Shown piece after piece: positions 7,404-16,492 of a stretch of DNA of 51,797 nt. Origin of the DNA: CAYTID01 sp964437735 (GTDB lineage Bacteria > Bacteroidota > Ignavibacteria > UBA10030 > BY39); NCBI GenBank assembly GCA_964437735.1, contig CAYTID010000005.1:1-51797 (forward strand). Reading direction: 5' to 3'. A model generated the notes under the pieces. That model had not been told where the DNA came from, did not search any database, and saw nothing but the letters and a program-made list of their open reading frames with translations. Positions within the stretch are counted from its first letter, which is position 1, and each line of letters opens with the position of its first letter. The position numbers and the translations under genes are program-made.

Positions 7404-9265
7404 ATTGTATATTTTTCCTCATTTTCCAGCGGAATCGTAAAATAAAAAACACTCCCTTTTTCAAATTCACTTTCAGCCCATATCTCGCCGCCATACATTT
7501 GAACAATTTCTTTCGCTATTGCTAAACCCAATCCAACACTTCCGGGAGTAGACTCCAGAGTTCCTTTTACTTGTACAAATTTATCGAATATAGTAGATAA
7601 ATTTTCTTCTGAAATTCCCTTCCCCGTATCTTTAATGCTAACCATAATTTCATTTATTTCGACGGAAGATGTAATTTCAATTGCACCGCCTTCGGGTGTG
7701 TATTTCAATGCGTTATTTACTAAGTTACTAATTACCCAACTGAATTGCTGTGCGTCCCCGGTAAATTTTGGTATATTTTCAGATAAATGTAGTATTAAAT
7801 TTATAGATTTTTCCTTAATCGGGAGAAGAATAGGTTGTATACTATCCTGAATTATCTCATTGATTGAAATGAGTTCTTTTTTAAATTGAAATTTTCCCGA
7901 TTCAAGCCTTGATAATTCCAATAGCTCCCTTACTAATTTTGTCAAACGATTCGCATCATGTTTTGCTGATTTTAACAATTCTTGTTGTTCAGGATTTACT
8001 TCTCCTACTATCCCCTGATTAATAAGATCGAGTGTCATATTGATTGATGTAAGGGGTGTCCGAAATTCATGAGATACGGTTGCCATGAATTCTGATTTCA
8101 TTTTATCAAGCTGCTTAAATTGTGTTACATCCTGTAAAATCAGCACAGTTCCCGATTTTTCTCCTTTCGCTAAAGGGATTTCGGAAACTTGCGGACGAAT
8201 GTAGACATCTTTTTCATCCAGCTTAAAGAGGAGATATGGCTGATTAGTAAATTTATCCGATGAAGGATCAGTTAAAATACTTATAACTCTCTCATCTTTT
8301 ATTAGTTTGCTGATATGAATATTTTCAATGCAGGGAGTATCAATTTTCAATAAATTACGAGCGGCTTCATTGATTAACAAAATATTCTCTTTTTTATCAC
8401 AAACTATAATAGCATCCGAAATATTTTTTACAATAGTTTCTGATTTTTGTTTTTCTTCTAGAATTTTTTCGATATTCAATGCTTCAAATCGGCGAAGTCG
8501 TTCTGTCATTTTGTTAAATTCACGGCTGAGTTCTCCAAACTCATCATCGGTTAATATATCTGTTTTTAAATCGAGTCGTCCCCTCCCTATTTTTTTTACA
8601 GTGCTCGTTAATCGCTCGGCAGGTTCTACTATCGATCGGGTATATTGTACACCGGCAATTATACTCAATGTTACTGCAAAAAGGGAAGCTATCAATACTG
8701 CATAAGAGGCTTCACTCGCAATCTTTCTGGCTCGCTTATCCAGGTCAAACATTTCCTGCTGGTTTAATTCAATCAATCTGAAACAACTCTGTTTTAATAT
8801 TTCATTTACAGGTCTGATATTGTTGAAATGATATGATTTTGCAATTTGGTGCAACTGTTCATCCATCACAAAAAGCATGACGGTATCGGCGAGTTCCACA
8901 TACCTGATGTGGTACATTTGAATTGTATCCAGGATCGACTGGTGCTGCTCGTGAGTAATATGTTCGCTGGTTTTTTGAAACCATTGAAAATAGTCAAAAC
9001 TGCTTTTTTTGTAAGCATCGAGACTTCGTTTTGATTTGGTGCTGATAAAAGCGACTAGAGCGTTATCCAACAGCTCTTGTGATTTCACCATATTTTCAGC
9101 GGCAATTACATTTAAATAATTTTCACGAATAATCTGATCAACTGAACTGCCAAGCCGATTAAAATTGATAATCGCCCAGATAGTAATAAAAACACTTATT
9201 CCCACGAGAATGAAATAACTGATAGAAATTTTGAAGCGGAGACTTTTAAAGAATGGAATATCCAT
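7400..9265 (-). CDS. Membrane sensor histidine kinase (HAMP-PAS)
   Basis: A 621-residue protein with TM1 (about 13-34), a roughly 150-residue helical periplasmic sensor (no Cys or metal-binding cluster seen), TM2 (about 188-208), a HAMP linker (about 209-262), a PAS domain (about 275-382), HisKA with phospho-accepting His399 (VSHEFRTPL) and a C-terminal HATPase (NALKY, DTGKGIS, GLGLAIAKEIV). The helical sensor resembles four-helix-bundle ligand domains of chemoreceptors, but the ligand is unknown. It should phosphorylate the NtrC-family regulator whose gene overlaps its stop codon. The receiver gene upstream (9328-9708) may belong to the same phosphorelay. Confidence 0.93.
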   Translation of the reverse strand: MDIPFFKSLRFKISISYFILVGISVFITIWAIINFNRLGSSVDQIIRENYLNVIAAENMVKSQELLDNALVAFISTKSKRSLDAYKKSSFDYFQWFQKTSEHITHEQHQSILDTIQMYHIRYVELADTVMLFVMDEQLHQIAKSYHFNNIRPVNEILKQSCFRLIELNQQEMFDLDKRARKIASEASYAVLIASLFAVTLSIIAGVQYTRSIVEPAERLTSTVKKIGRGRLDLKTDILTDDEFGELSREFNKMTERLRRFEALNIEKILEEKQKSETIVKNISDAIIVCDKKENILLINEAARNLLKIDTPCIENIHISKLIKDERVISILTDPSSDKFTNQPYLLFKLDEKDVYIRPQVSEIPLAKGEKSGTVLILQDVTQFKQLDKMKSEFMATVSHEFRTPLTSINMTLDLINQGIVGEVNPEQQELLKSAKHDANRLTKLVRELLELSRLESGKFQFKKELISINEIIQDSIQPILLPIKEKSINLILHLSENIPKFTGDAQQFSWVISNLVNNALKYTPEGGAIEITSSVEINEIMVSIKDTGKGISEENLSTIFDKFVQVKGTLESTPGSVGLGLAIAKEIVQMYGGEIWAESEFEKGSVFYFTIPLENEEKYTI

Positions 9266-9278
9266 TATTGATTTCTTT

Positions 9279-9298
9279 TACATTCAATCTAGAATGTA
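9279..9298. repeat. Inverted repeat between receiver and kinase genes
   Basis: TACATTC and GAATGTA (7-bp perfect arms, 6-base spacer) lie in the 62-bp gap between the receiver gene stop and the kinase start. There is no T-tract on either side, so a protein-binding site or mRNA hairpin is more likely than a terminator. Confidence 0.35.
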
Positions 9299-9327
9299 TA
9301 ATTTCAATGGTTTGAAAAGGATAAACA

Positions 9328-9708
9328 TTAATCTTTTAAAATTTTTGAGATTGTTTTCTGGATCTGATCCATGTCAATTGGTTTGGAGAGAATTCCGCAA
9401 AAGTCGGGATCTTGGATATCTTTTAATATTCGTTCATTTTCGTAGCCGCTGATAAACAGAAAGGGAACGGTTTTGAGCTCTGAAATCTGTCGCACTTTAT
9501 GGTACAACTCAATACCTCCGATACGAGGCATCATAACATCCGCTATTATTAAATCAGGTATATACTCAGATAGTTTATCGAGCGCTTCTTGACCGTCGTA
9601 AACCAATTCCACTTCATAACCATCCATAAGAATCAAATCCCGAAGTATTTCGGCAAAGCCGACTTCATCGTCGACAAGTAGTATTTTCCTTTTTTTTCCC
9701 GAATCCAT
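9328..9708 (-). CDS. Single-domain response regulator (CheY-like receiver)
   Basis: A 126-residue stand-alone receiver with DD at positions 13-14, phospho-acceptor Asp57 (IIADVMMPRIGG), a conserved Ser in FLFISGYEN and Lys in LSKPID. There is no output domain. It is encoded 62 bp upstream of the HAMP-PAS kinase on the same strand, so it may be an alternative phosphate sink or an input step for that kinase. It is divergent from mazG across a 104-bp AT-rich gap. Confidence 0.92.
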   Translation of the reverse strand: MDSGKKRKILLVDDEVGFAEILRDLILMDGYEVELVYDGQEALDKLSEYIPDLIIADVMMPRIGGIELYHKVRQISELKTVPFLFISGYENERILKDIQDPDFCGILSKPIDMDQIQKTISKILKD

Positions 9709-9763
9709 TTTGTATCAATATTTTTAAAAATATATATAATCAAGATTAGAAAATCAAGTTATT

Positions 9764-9791
9764 TTGTATTTATAATTGAATTTACTATACT
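9764..9791 (+). promoter_or_regulatory. Candidate promoter for mazG
   Basis: TTGTAT and TATACT are separated by 16 bp, ending 21 bp before the TTG start of mazG. The region also allows a Bacteroidota-type reading (TTTG, then TA-x-x-CTTT about 20 bp later), so which sigma factor is used is open. Confidence 0.3.
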
Positions 9792-9812
9792 TTAAATTAA
9801 AAAGGCAGCATA

Positions 9813-10571
9813 TTGGAATCTGAATTTAGAAATTTGGTCGAAATTGTACGTAGACTTAGAAAAGAATGTCCTTGGGACAGGGAACAAACTCATGAATCGA
9901 TTCGGCACAGTTTAATAGAAGAAACTTATGAGGTAATCGAGGCTATCGATAATATGAGTCTCCCCGATTTGAAACAAGAACTTGGAGATTTATTACTCCA
10001 TGTAATTTTTCACGTTTCAATAGCGGAAGAAAAAAACGAATTTACACTGATCGACGTACTTAAAAATATTTCTCAAAAATTGGTCAGGCGGCATCCTCAT
10101 GTATTCGGGAATTTGGAAGTAAACGATCCAAAGCAGGTCATATCAAATTGGGAAAAAATTAAATTGGATGAAGGCAGAAAATCGGTAATCGATGGAGTAC
10201 CCCGTGAATTACCGTCACTTTTACGCGCGCACAGGTTACAGGATAAAGCCTCTAAAGTCGGATTTGATTGGGAAAAAAAAGAAGATGCCTGGACAAAAGT
10301 TGAAGAAGAAGTCAGAGAACTCCACCAAGCTATTGTTTCAGCTGATGAGATGGAAATCGAAAAAGAATTCGGGGATCTTCTCTTCGCACTTGTAAACTAT
10401 TCACGTTTTCTAAATGTAAATCCGGAAAACGCACTAAGATATACAATTGAAAAATTTATAAAGAGATTTCAATACATAGAGAATAAATTAAAAGAAAACG
10501 GAAAAGATATTTACTCCTCGACTCTGCAGGAAATGGATAAATTATGGAACGAGTCCAAAAGTATCGTTTAA
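9813..10571 (+). CDS. mazG: Nucleoside triphosphate pyrophosphohydrolase MazG
   Basis: A 252-residue protein with two tandem MazG domains. The first (about 5-120) carries CPWDREQTHESIRHSLIEE and the acidic EELGD-type helix (QELGDLL); the second (about 140-245) carries VGFDWEKKEDAWTKVEEE and EKEFGDLLFALVNYSRF. It hydrolyses NTPs/dNTPs to the monophosphate and pyrophosphate, cleaning the nucleotide pool. The length is standard for the two-domain bacterial form. The start is a TTG with a weak AGG nine bases upstream; no better ATG exists before the first conserved motif. Its stop codon lies in one arm of a hairpin shared with phoH. Confidence 0.93.
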   Translation: MESEFRNLVEIVRRLRKECPWDREQTHESIRHSLIEETYEVIEAIDNMSLPDLKQELGDLLLHVIFHVSIAEEKNEFTLIDVLKNISQKLVRRHPHVFGNLEVNDPKQVISNWEKIKLDEGRKSVIDGVPRELPSLLRAHRLQDKASKVGFDWEKKEDAWTKVEEEVRELHQAIVSADEMEIEKEFGDLLFALVNYSRFLNVNPENALRYTIEKFIKRFQYIENKLKENGKDIYSSTLQEMDKLWNESKSIV

Positions 10572-10589
10572 TCGGTCTGATACCGATTA
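10569..10589. terminator. Shared hairpin between convergent mazG and phoH
   Basis: A perfect 8-bp inverted repeat TAATCGGT / ACCGATTA has a 5-base loop. The outer TAA of each arm is the stop codon of one gene: mazG on plus, phoH on minus. No long T-tract follows on either strand, so termination would be weak or act by blocking 3' decay. Confidence 0.5.
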
Positions 10590-11582
10590 TTTGCCAGATG
10601 TCTCCAGCTTCGGAGTTGAATATTTATCGTAAGCATTGATAATATCTTTTACCAATTTGTGTCGGACCACATCGGATTTATCAAAGTAACAAAATGCAAT
10701 ACCTGAAATATTTTTAAGAATTTCCCTGATTTGAACTAAACCGGAAACTGTTTTCGATGGTAAATCTATTTGGGTTATGTCACCGGTAACGATTGCTTTT
10801 GAATTCATTCCAAGCCGGGTAAGAAACATTTTCATTTGCATGCTGGTAGCATTCTGAGCTTCATCCAAAATAACAAAAGCATTATTCAATGTTCTTCCCC
10901 GCATATATGCCAGAGGAACTATCTCGATCACCCTTTTTTCTACATAGCTTTTTAATTTTTCCGCGGGTATCATATCATCTAGTGCATCATACAAAGGACG
11001 TAAATACGGATCGACTTTTTCTTTTAAATCTCCCGGGAGGAAACCGAGGCTTTCACCCGCCTCGACAGCAGGACGCGCCAGAACGATTTTCATTATTTCA
11101 CGATTTTTTAAACTTGCCACAGCAGCCGCAACAGCAAGATAAGTTTTACCGGTCCCTGCCGGTCCGATAGCAAATACGATATCATTTTTTTTGATCTGAC
11201 TGATATATACTTTTTGTCCTTGAGTTTTTGCCCGAATAATTCCGTTGCGAGTTAATAAAACCGCCGTATCAAGTTCCTCCTCCGGCAACTGTTTTACTAT
11301 TGATTTTGGAAGAGCAGATTCACCATTGACTGAAACCAAATCAATTACAGTTTCAACATCATTTGTCGACAAATTACCGCTTCTACTCAAGATATAAATT
11401 AATTCCTTAAAAATTTTTTGAATTTGGTCGACCTGATGATCATCGCCTTTGATAGTTATATTATCTCCTCTCGCCGTTATAACAGCGTCAAACCTGTCCT
11501 CAATAATCCGAAGATTTGCATCGTTCAAGCCAAGGAGACTTATCATTTCGACTCCCTCAGCTTTAATTTTTATTTCTGCCAA
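10587..11582 (-). CDS. phoH: PhoH family P-loop ATPase
   Basis: A 331-residue protein with an N-terminal KH-like/RNA-binding segment (about 1-70, as in PhoH-type YbeZ proteins), then a P-loop NTPase with Walker A GPAGTGKT (140-147), a Walker B region VILDEAQNATSMQMKMFLTR and a sensor segment KAIVTGDITQIDLP. Family knowledge links PhoH/YbeZ to RNA metabolism together with the ribonuclease YbeY; no ybeY is adjacent here. It is convergent with mazG, with stop codons sharing one hairpin. Confidence 0.92.
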   Translation of the reverse strand: MAEIKIKAEGVEMISLLGLNDANLRIIEDRFDAVITARGDNITIKGDDHQVDQIQKIFKELIYILSRSGNLSTNDVETVIDLVSVNGESALPKSIVKQLPEEELDTAVLLTRNGIIRAKTQGQKVYISQIKKNDIVFAIGPAGTGKTYLAVAAAVASLKNREIMKIVLARPAVEAGESLGFLPGDLKEKVDPYLRPLYDALDDMIPAEKLKSYVEKRVIEIVPLAYMRGRTLNNAFVILDEAQNATSMQMKMFLTRLGMNSKAIVTGDITQIDLPSKTVSGLVQIREILKNISGIAFCYFDKSDVVRHKLVKDIINAYDKYSTPKLETSGK

Positions 11583-11603
11583 TGAAAATTTTATCCTTTC
11601 ATG

Positions 11604-11650
11604 TTAAAAAAATAAAAAGCCCTTTTCCCGAGTTACGGGAATAAGGGCTT
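11604..11650 (-). terminator. Rho-independent terminator after the LysM gene
   Basis: The hairpin has arms AAGCCCTTTTCCCG and CGGGAATAAGGGCTT (11617-11650). On the minus strand it is followed by a run of T residues (TTTTTATTTTTTTAA). It lies 38 bp past the stop of the LysM gene and ends the lipoprotein-LysM transcript before phoH. Confidence 0.85.
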
Positions 11651-11687
11651 ATCTTTAATCTGTCAAATCTGTAATAAACAAATTCAA

Positions 11688-12434
11688 TTATTGTGTAGGT
11701 GCTACAGCTTCGGCTTTCTTTTTATAATAAGTATTTGCAGCCGCTTTTTCTTCTTTGCTAAGTTCATTTCCGGCCGGAATCTTTAATACCCATTTGGGTT
11801 TGATGACATCAGGATTCTTCACCTTATCCTTGTTTGCCTGCCAGATTTTCGGCCATAACCATGCATTGTTATAGATATCTTTTTTCTTGGCTATGTTCCA
11901 TAAACAATCACGATCTTTTGCCCAAGTGCCTACTGTGTATGTTTTACTCTTGTCGAGAGTTTTCATTAAGCTTGCGATGTTTTCTTGGAGTTTTTTAATT
12001 CTTTCGCCATGGCGAGGTATCTTTGCAATCTGATGCATTGCCATTTCTGCAATTCTTTTATTCATGCCTTCTATTTCTTGCCGGAATTTTAATAACTCTT
12101 CATCCGATAATTTTAACAATTCACTTGTTCGGGCTTCGTGCCGTCCCAGTTCTTCAAAGAACGCATCATATTCAGCTTGTGTGATCCCAAGCAATTGTAA
12201 TAATGCACTATTACACTCAATATAATCACCATCGAGTTTTGCCGATTGATCTTTTAAAGCTTTAATATCAGCATTTAATTTATCCAGTTTGCCTTTTAAC
12301 TCATTTCTTTTTGCGGTAAACTGACTCATTTCTTGTTTCCATTGCTCTTTTGTCATCTCCTGAGCAAACAAACTTGTTCCGCTTATAAGAACCATAAAAG
12401 CGATTACCATTGTAATTATTATTTTTGTCTTCAT
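11688..12434 (-). CDS. Secreted coiled-coil protein with C-terminal LysM-like domain
   Basis: A 248-residue protein with a signal peptide (about 1-24, ending LFAQ), a long Lys/Glu/Leu-rich coiled coil (about 28-165) and a LysM-like domain at about 170-222 (TVGTWAKDRDCLWNIAKK...WLWPKIWQANKDKV...WVLKIPAG). LysM domains bind peptidoglycan or chitin-like glycans, so this is probably a periplasmic wall-associated protein. It lies 35 bp downstream of a small coiled-coil lipoprotein on the same strand, and a strong terminator follows. Together the two could connect outer membrane and cell wall, analogous to Lpp/Pal (inference). Confidence 0.85.
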   Translation of the reverse strand: MKTKIIITMVIAFMVLISGTSLFAQEMTKEQWKQEMSQFTAKRNELKGKLDKLNADIKALKDQSAKLDGDYIECNSALLQLLGITQAEYDAFFEELGRHEARTSELLKLSDEELLKFRQEIEGMNKRIAEMAMHQIAKIPRHGERIKKLQENIASLMKTLDKSKTYTVGTWAKDRDCLWNIAKKKDIYNNAWLWPKIWQANKDKVKNPDVIKPKWVLKIPAGNELSKEEKAAANTYYKKKAEAVAPTQ

Positions 12435-12469
12435 TGCAGTATCTCCTCTTTCTTATTTACGCTCATTAA

Positions 12470-12730
12470 TTATTGTCCAATTGCCTTTTTAAAAGCTGCT
12501 TGATCTTCCTGACACTGCTTTAATTTTGCATTTTTCTCGGCAACTTCTTTTTCCAGATTAGCTTTTTCTTTTTCTTTGTCAGCAATTTGTTTCTCTAATG
12601 ACACAACTTCTGCTTTTAAATCATTTAACTGCCTTAATTCTTCGTCAGATGGTTTTGGAGTGCATCCGATAATCATTGACGCAGAAATAACAAGTACTGC
12701 AATAGTGAATAAAAATTTGCGATTCGCCAT
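12470..12730 (-). CDS. Small coiled-coil lipoprotein (Lpp-like)
   Basis: An 86-residue protein starting MANRKFLFTIAVL, with a lipobox MIIGC and then an almost uninterrupted heptad-rich helix (LKAEVVSLEKQIADKEKEKA...). The reading frame is open 87 bases further upstream, but the start at 12730 is chosen because GGAGG sits 6 bases before this ATG and the signal peptide begins here. The mature protein is about 60 residues, similar in size and layout to Braun-type lipoproteins, although the C-terminal Lys needed for peptidoglycan linkage is absent (it ends AIGQ). It is likely co-transcribed with the LysM gene. Confidence 0.82.
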   Translation of the reverse strand: MANRKFLFTIAVLVISASMIIGCTPKPSDEELRQLNDLKAEVVSLEKQIADKEKEKANLEKEVAEKNAKLKQCQEDQAAFKKAIGQ

Positions 12731-12850
12731 GATATTCCTCCGATTGTTAATTTGTGTATAGTTTATTCTGTTCATCTCAATTTTGTTAATTATAATAAAT
12801 AATAGGCACTTTGTCAAGTTTGTATTGTTTCATTTTTTACCTTTTCTGAC

Positions 12851-13573
12851 TCATAATAACCCTTTTTCCGCAAAACTCGTATAAGAATTTCCTGCGATAA
12901 TAATATGATCGTGAATAGGAATTCCCAAAATTTTGCCGGATTCAACGATTTGTCGGGTAATCGAAATATCTTCCGTACTTGGCTCCGGATTCCCCGAAGG
13001 ATGATTGTGCATTATTATAAGTGCAGCGGCAGGTTCAGTAATCGCCGGCTTGAAAACTTCCCTCGGATGAACCAATGAAGAATTCAGAATCCCTCGTGTT
13101 ATTTCAACTTCTTTGATTAAATGGTTTGAGCTATCAAGCAATAATACTGTAAATATCTCTTGTTTGATATCTCTCATTAATGGTAAGAATTTATTTACTA
13201 CATCGAGCGGAGACAAAATTTTAATTTTCTTATCCTTGTTCCTTACCGCGGATCTTTTTCCAAGCTCGAAAGCAGCAATAAGAGTTACAGCCTTCGTGTT
13301 ACCAAAACCTTTGTACTTATTTAAATCGGAAACCGACCTGCAAGCCAATGAATCCAGTGATCCGAAATCCTTCAATATAGTCTTTGCCAAATCAAGTGCA
13401 GTAATTTTTCCCGTACCCGTGCGGATCAGTATCGCGAGTAATTCGGAATCCGATAATGATTGGGGCCCGAATTTTAATAGTTTTTCTCTCGGCCTTTCCA
13501 TCTCGGGCCATTCTTTAATCTTGGAATGATAATATGATGCTTCCCATACCTTTTTTTCTTCTCTCGTCTCCAT
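12851..13573 (-). CDS. radC: RadC family JAMM/MPN protein
   Basis: A 240-residue protein with an N-terminal helix-hairpin-helix-like UPF0758 region (about 15-85, PREKLLKFGPQSLSDSELLA) and a C-terminal JAMM metalloprotease-like domain with HNHPSGNPEPSTED, the zinc-binding HxH...D signature. RadC was historically linked to DNA repair, but its biochemical role remains unsettled. The start is taken at the ATG 13573 because GGGAGA lies just upstream; an in-frame GTG four codons earlier is possible. It sits 23 bp after the TPR/periplasmic-binding gene. Confidence 0.93.
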   Translation of the reverse strand: METREEKKVWEASYYHSKIKEWPEMERPREKLLKFGPQSLSDSELLAILIRTGTGKITALDLAKTILKDFGSLDSLACRSVSDLNKYKGFGNTKAVTLIAAFELGKRSAVRNKDKKIKILSPLDVVNKFLPLMRDIKQEIFTVLLLDSSNHLIKEVEITRGILNSSLVHPREVFKPAITEPAAALIIMHNHPSGNPEPSTEDISITRQIVESGKILGIPIHDHIIIAGNSYTSFAEKGLL

Positions 13574-13596
13574 AATTTCTCCCACTCATGTTTTTA

Positions 13597-15573
13597 TTAA
13601 TCCACAGTGATTTCTCCGACCTTAACTATTTTCCCCTCTCTGAATTGTAAAATATTAAACTCATTATTTACGCGTCTTTTAGTAAGAGTTATTTTTGATT
13701 TAAGTCCTGCATATTTTTTAACTACCGACAATGATTCCCTGATTTTTTCCCTAGTCACAGAACCATTTTTAATTTTACTCAAAACCAATTGTGCGGCATC
13801 ATATCCGAACAGAGAATTTCGTGTATAATTCTTTCCGAATTTATTAAAATATTTAATCTCAAAATCGGATGTAGAATAATTGTTTTTATCGACAAATATT
13901 TCTGAAATTATAAAAACCTCATCGATATACAGTGAACTTTTCAGTAGCTCGTTAATATTATACCATTCAGTCGTTCCAATAATTTTTGTTTTGATATTGT
14001 GATATGAAAGTTGAGCCGTGATTATCGGAATTTCATCCGGGGCAGAGATTAGAAAAAATATCCCATGTATAGAACTAGCCGGATAATCTAATTCATCCGG
14101 CTTCCCATCTTGATAAGTATATTTAAGTCCGAGAGAATCAGCAATTTTTTTTCCGTTTTTCCCAAATAAAACATTAACACCAATATTTGCACGCGTTTCA
14201 ATCAAGGAATCCAGTATCTTTAGATCCGCGCCGGCTTTTATGATTTTTATTTTTTCCAAATTTGTAAGCCTGTTCGAGAAGGAAACAACCGGTTCAGCCG
14301 CGTCTTTGAAAGCGAGGTTACGCAGTTGTTGAAAAATTTCTGAAAAATTTACAGTTTCTTTATTATAGTATTTTACAGATACAATATTTCCGCCTAATTT
14401 TTCTGCGTGGTCGACAAATGCTTTAACAATACTTTTGTTTGAGAATTCATCTGAGGAAATCACAGCAAGATTTATTATTTTTTTTTCTTTGACTGCAAAA
14501 TTAGCCGTGGCTTTCCCTTTACTTTGTAAATCCGGATTGATCTGAAAAACGTAATCACCAATAGCGGCAATTCCATCGGCATTTGCGGTCGGTGTAATTA
14601 ATGGTATTTTATCAAAATTGGCAGATCGCCCGCAAATCTGCGCTTCCTCACTGAAAACAGGACCTATTACAGAAATAACGTCACGTTGTGTCGACAAATT
14701 TTGCATTTCCCTCTCTGCTTTATTTGTTGACCTTTCAGTATCGCGAACATCCAATACGATATTAATTTCACCGGTAAATTCTCCGTTAAATTTGTCAATA
14801 GCCAATTCGATACCATTAAGAATATCTTGCCCGACTTCACTGAAAGGGGAAGATGGATTAGCCTTCATTAAAGGTGTTAACACACCCAGCTTTAATGTTA
14901 ATCCTTTTGTCATCTGTTCGGCAAGAGTCAAAGCACGATTATAGTATTTTACAGATTGCCCTTTTTCCAAAACTTCAGATAGAATTATTCGAGCATTTTT
15001 TATTTCTCCCGAACGGAATAATTTTTCAGACATAAGAATTTTAATAAAAATTTTTGTGTCGGGATTTGTCTGCACAGAATTCAAGTCATTTATCTGTTCA
15101 GTGATAAGTTTCTCGACAATAATCCATTCAATCTGAGCGGATGCCTGCTCAATTGTTTTTTTATTTTTTGATTTTTCGAGAACACGTAAAAATACTCCGA
15201 CTGCCTCAAAGTAATTTTCAACCTCAAGATAACTAAGGCCGATTGTATAATACGCATTATCCAGATAATTGCTTTGAGGAAAAGATTTAATAAAGCGATT
15301 CAAAATAGATATTGATTCGTATGGCTTACTTAGGTGAAGATAGGTTTTTGCAAGCATTAAGTACGAAGCAGTCGTCCTCTGATGTGTTTGTAATTTTATT
15401 AGATTTTCAAATTCAGACTCAGCGAAAAAATATTTTCCCGATCTGAATGCTTCAACAGCATGAGTGAATTTATTTTCCGCTGCCGTATCAAATCTCGCTG
15501 AACTTTGAGATAATGATTGTTGAAAGGCAAATAATATTAATAAAAGGATTAATACTTTAAATGATTGTCGCAT
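13597..15573 (-). CDS. Fusion of TPR domain and type-1 periplasmic-binding domain (LpoA-like)
   Basis: A 658-residue protein with a signal peptide (about 1-22, ending SLSQ), BamD/YbgF-style TPR repeats (about 30-215; YLMLAKTYLHLSKPYESISIL) and a Leu/Ile/Val-binding type-1 periplasmic fold from about 225 to the end (LKLGVLTPLM..., ISVIGPVFSEEAQICGRSAN, IPLITPTAN). This TPR plus PBP1 layout is that of LpoA, the outer-membrane activator of penicillin-binding protein 1A, although there is no lipobox here. An alternative is an amino-acid sensor. It follows directly (TAA then ATG) after a cytoplasmic-type TPR gene and precedes radC. Confidence 0.82.
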   Translation of the reverse strand: MRQSFKVLILLLILFAFQQSLSQSSARFDTAAENKFTHAVEAFRSGKYFFAESEFENLIKLQTHQRTTASYLMLAKTYLHLSKPYESISILNRFIKSFPQSNYLDNAYYTIGLSYLEVENYFEAVGVFLRVLEKSKNKKTIEQASAQIEWIIVEKLITEQINDLNSVQTNPDTKIFIKILMSEKLFRSGEIKNARIILSEVLEKGQSVKYYNRALTLAEQMTKGLTLKLGVLTPLMKANPSSPFSEVGQDILNGIELAIDKFNGEFTGEINIVLDVRDTERSTNKAEREMQNLSTQRDVISVIGPVFSEEAQICGRSANFDKIPLITPTANADGIAAIGDYVFQINPDLQSKGKATANFAVKEKKIINLAVISSDEFSNKSIVKAFVDHAEKLGGNIVSVKYYNKETVNFSEIFQQLRNLAFKDAAEPVVSFSNRLTNLEKIKIIKAGADLKILDSLIETRANIGVNVLFGKNGKKIADSLGLKYTYQDGKPDELDYPASSIHGIFFLISAPDEIPIITAQLSYHNIKTKIIGTTEWYNINELLKSSLYIDEVFIISEIFVDKNNYSTSDFEIKYFNKFGKNYTRNSLFGYDAAQLVLSKIKNGSVTREKIRESLSVVKKYAGLKSKITLTKRRVNNEFNILQFREGKIVKVGEITVD

Positions 15574-16455
15574 TTATTGAGGTTCTAAAGTTTTAAATTT
15601 TTTATAAAATTCTTTCACTGTATTACTTGATGGGTCAATCTTCAATGCTTTTTTTATATATTTTAGTGAAATATCGTATTCTCCCTTCTTATAGTATAAT
15701 TTAGCAGCAGCAACTACACCCGCAAAATAATCCGGATTTATTTTTATGATTCGAAAAAGATATTTCTCTGCTTCAACAAACCGACCCAGTTCCAGAAGGG
15801 ACTCTACACATTTTACTAATCCATAAATTTCATCAGGTTTGATATTAACCGCTTCGATAAAACTTTTTGCTGCATATTCAAAATCCAATAATTCAAAATA
15901 TGCCGTTCCCAATAAATATTGAGCTGCCCAATCTCTCGGGTCGGAAGCCAATTCTTTCTTGAAATATTTAATTGAATCAGCGAATAACTTTCGGTTAATT
16001 AACGCTTCCCCGATAAACAAGTTAACTTTTGGAAAATTCGGATCCTGATTTAACACCTTATGAAAATATTTTTCAGCACGATTAAAATCTTCTTTGTAAA
16101 AATTAGCGACTCCGAGACAATAATTCAGCAAGGGTGGTTTTTTATTTACAACCTTTTTCAACAATGAAATAGTTTTTGAATATTCCTCATTCTGAAGATA
16201 CAAAAGTCCGAGTTGAAACATTATATCTTCGTCCTCCGGAATTAATATATGCCCTTTTTCCAATATTTTTATAGCATCTTCCAGCCGATTGTTTTGAAGA
16301 TTAAAATTAGAATACTCTATAAATACTTCAGGGGCATAAATCCCGTTAGATATCAGGTTTTTATATATTTGGAGAGCATGAAGATATTTTCCTGTATCTC
16401 CGAACGATTTCGCTTGTAATAACTTTTGCTGAATATGTAAATTTATTTTCTCCAT
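15574..16455 (-). CDS. Tetratricopeptide-repeat protein
   Basis: A 293-residue protein composed of about eight TPR units (for example LQNEEYSKTISLLKKVV and GEYDISLKYIKKALKIDPSS) with no signal peptide, so it is probably cytoplasmic. No catalytic domain is present. It is placed directly before the TPR/periplasmic-binding gene with no gap and 37 bp after the ABC permease, all on one strand, suggesting one transcript from the ABC genes to radC. Its partner is unknown. Confidence 0.85.
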   Translation of the reverse strand: MEKINLHIQQKLLQAKSFGDTGKYLHALQIYKNLISNGIYAPEVFIEYSNFNLQNNRLEDAIKILEKGHILIPEDEDIMFQLGLLYLQNEEYSKTISLLKKVVNKKPPLLNYCLGVANFYKEDFNRAEKYFHKVLNQDPNFPKVNLFIGEALINRKLFADSIKYFKKELASDPRDWAAQYLLGTAYFELLDFEYAAKSFIEAVNIKPDEIYGLVKCVESLLELGRFVEAEKYLFRIIKINPDYFAGVVAAAKLYYKKGEYDISLKYIKKALKIDPSSNTVKEFYKKFKTLEPQ

Positions 16456-16492
16456 TATTTGTATATGAAGTTAGATAAATTTTCAAGTAAAT

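Noticed and set aside
8328..8705. 125-codon open frame on plus inside the sensor kinase gene
   Set aside because: Shadow of the HAMP/PAS region; no ribosome-binding site and no recognisable domain.
13113..13529. 138-codon open frame on plus inside radC
   Set aside because: Antisense shadow of a clear JAMM-domain gene.
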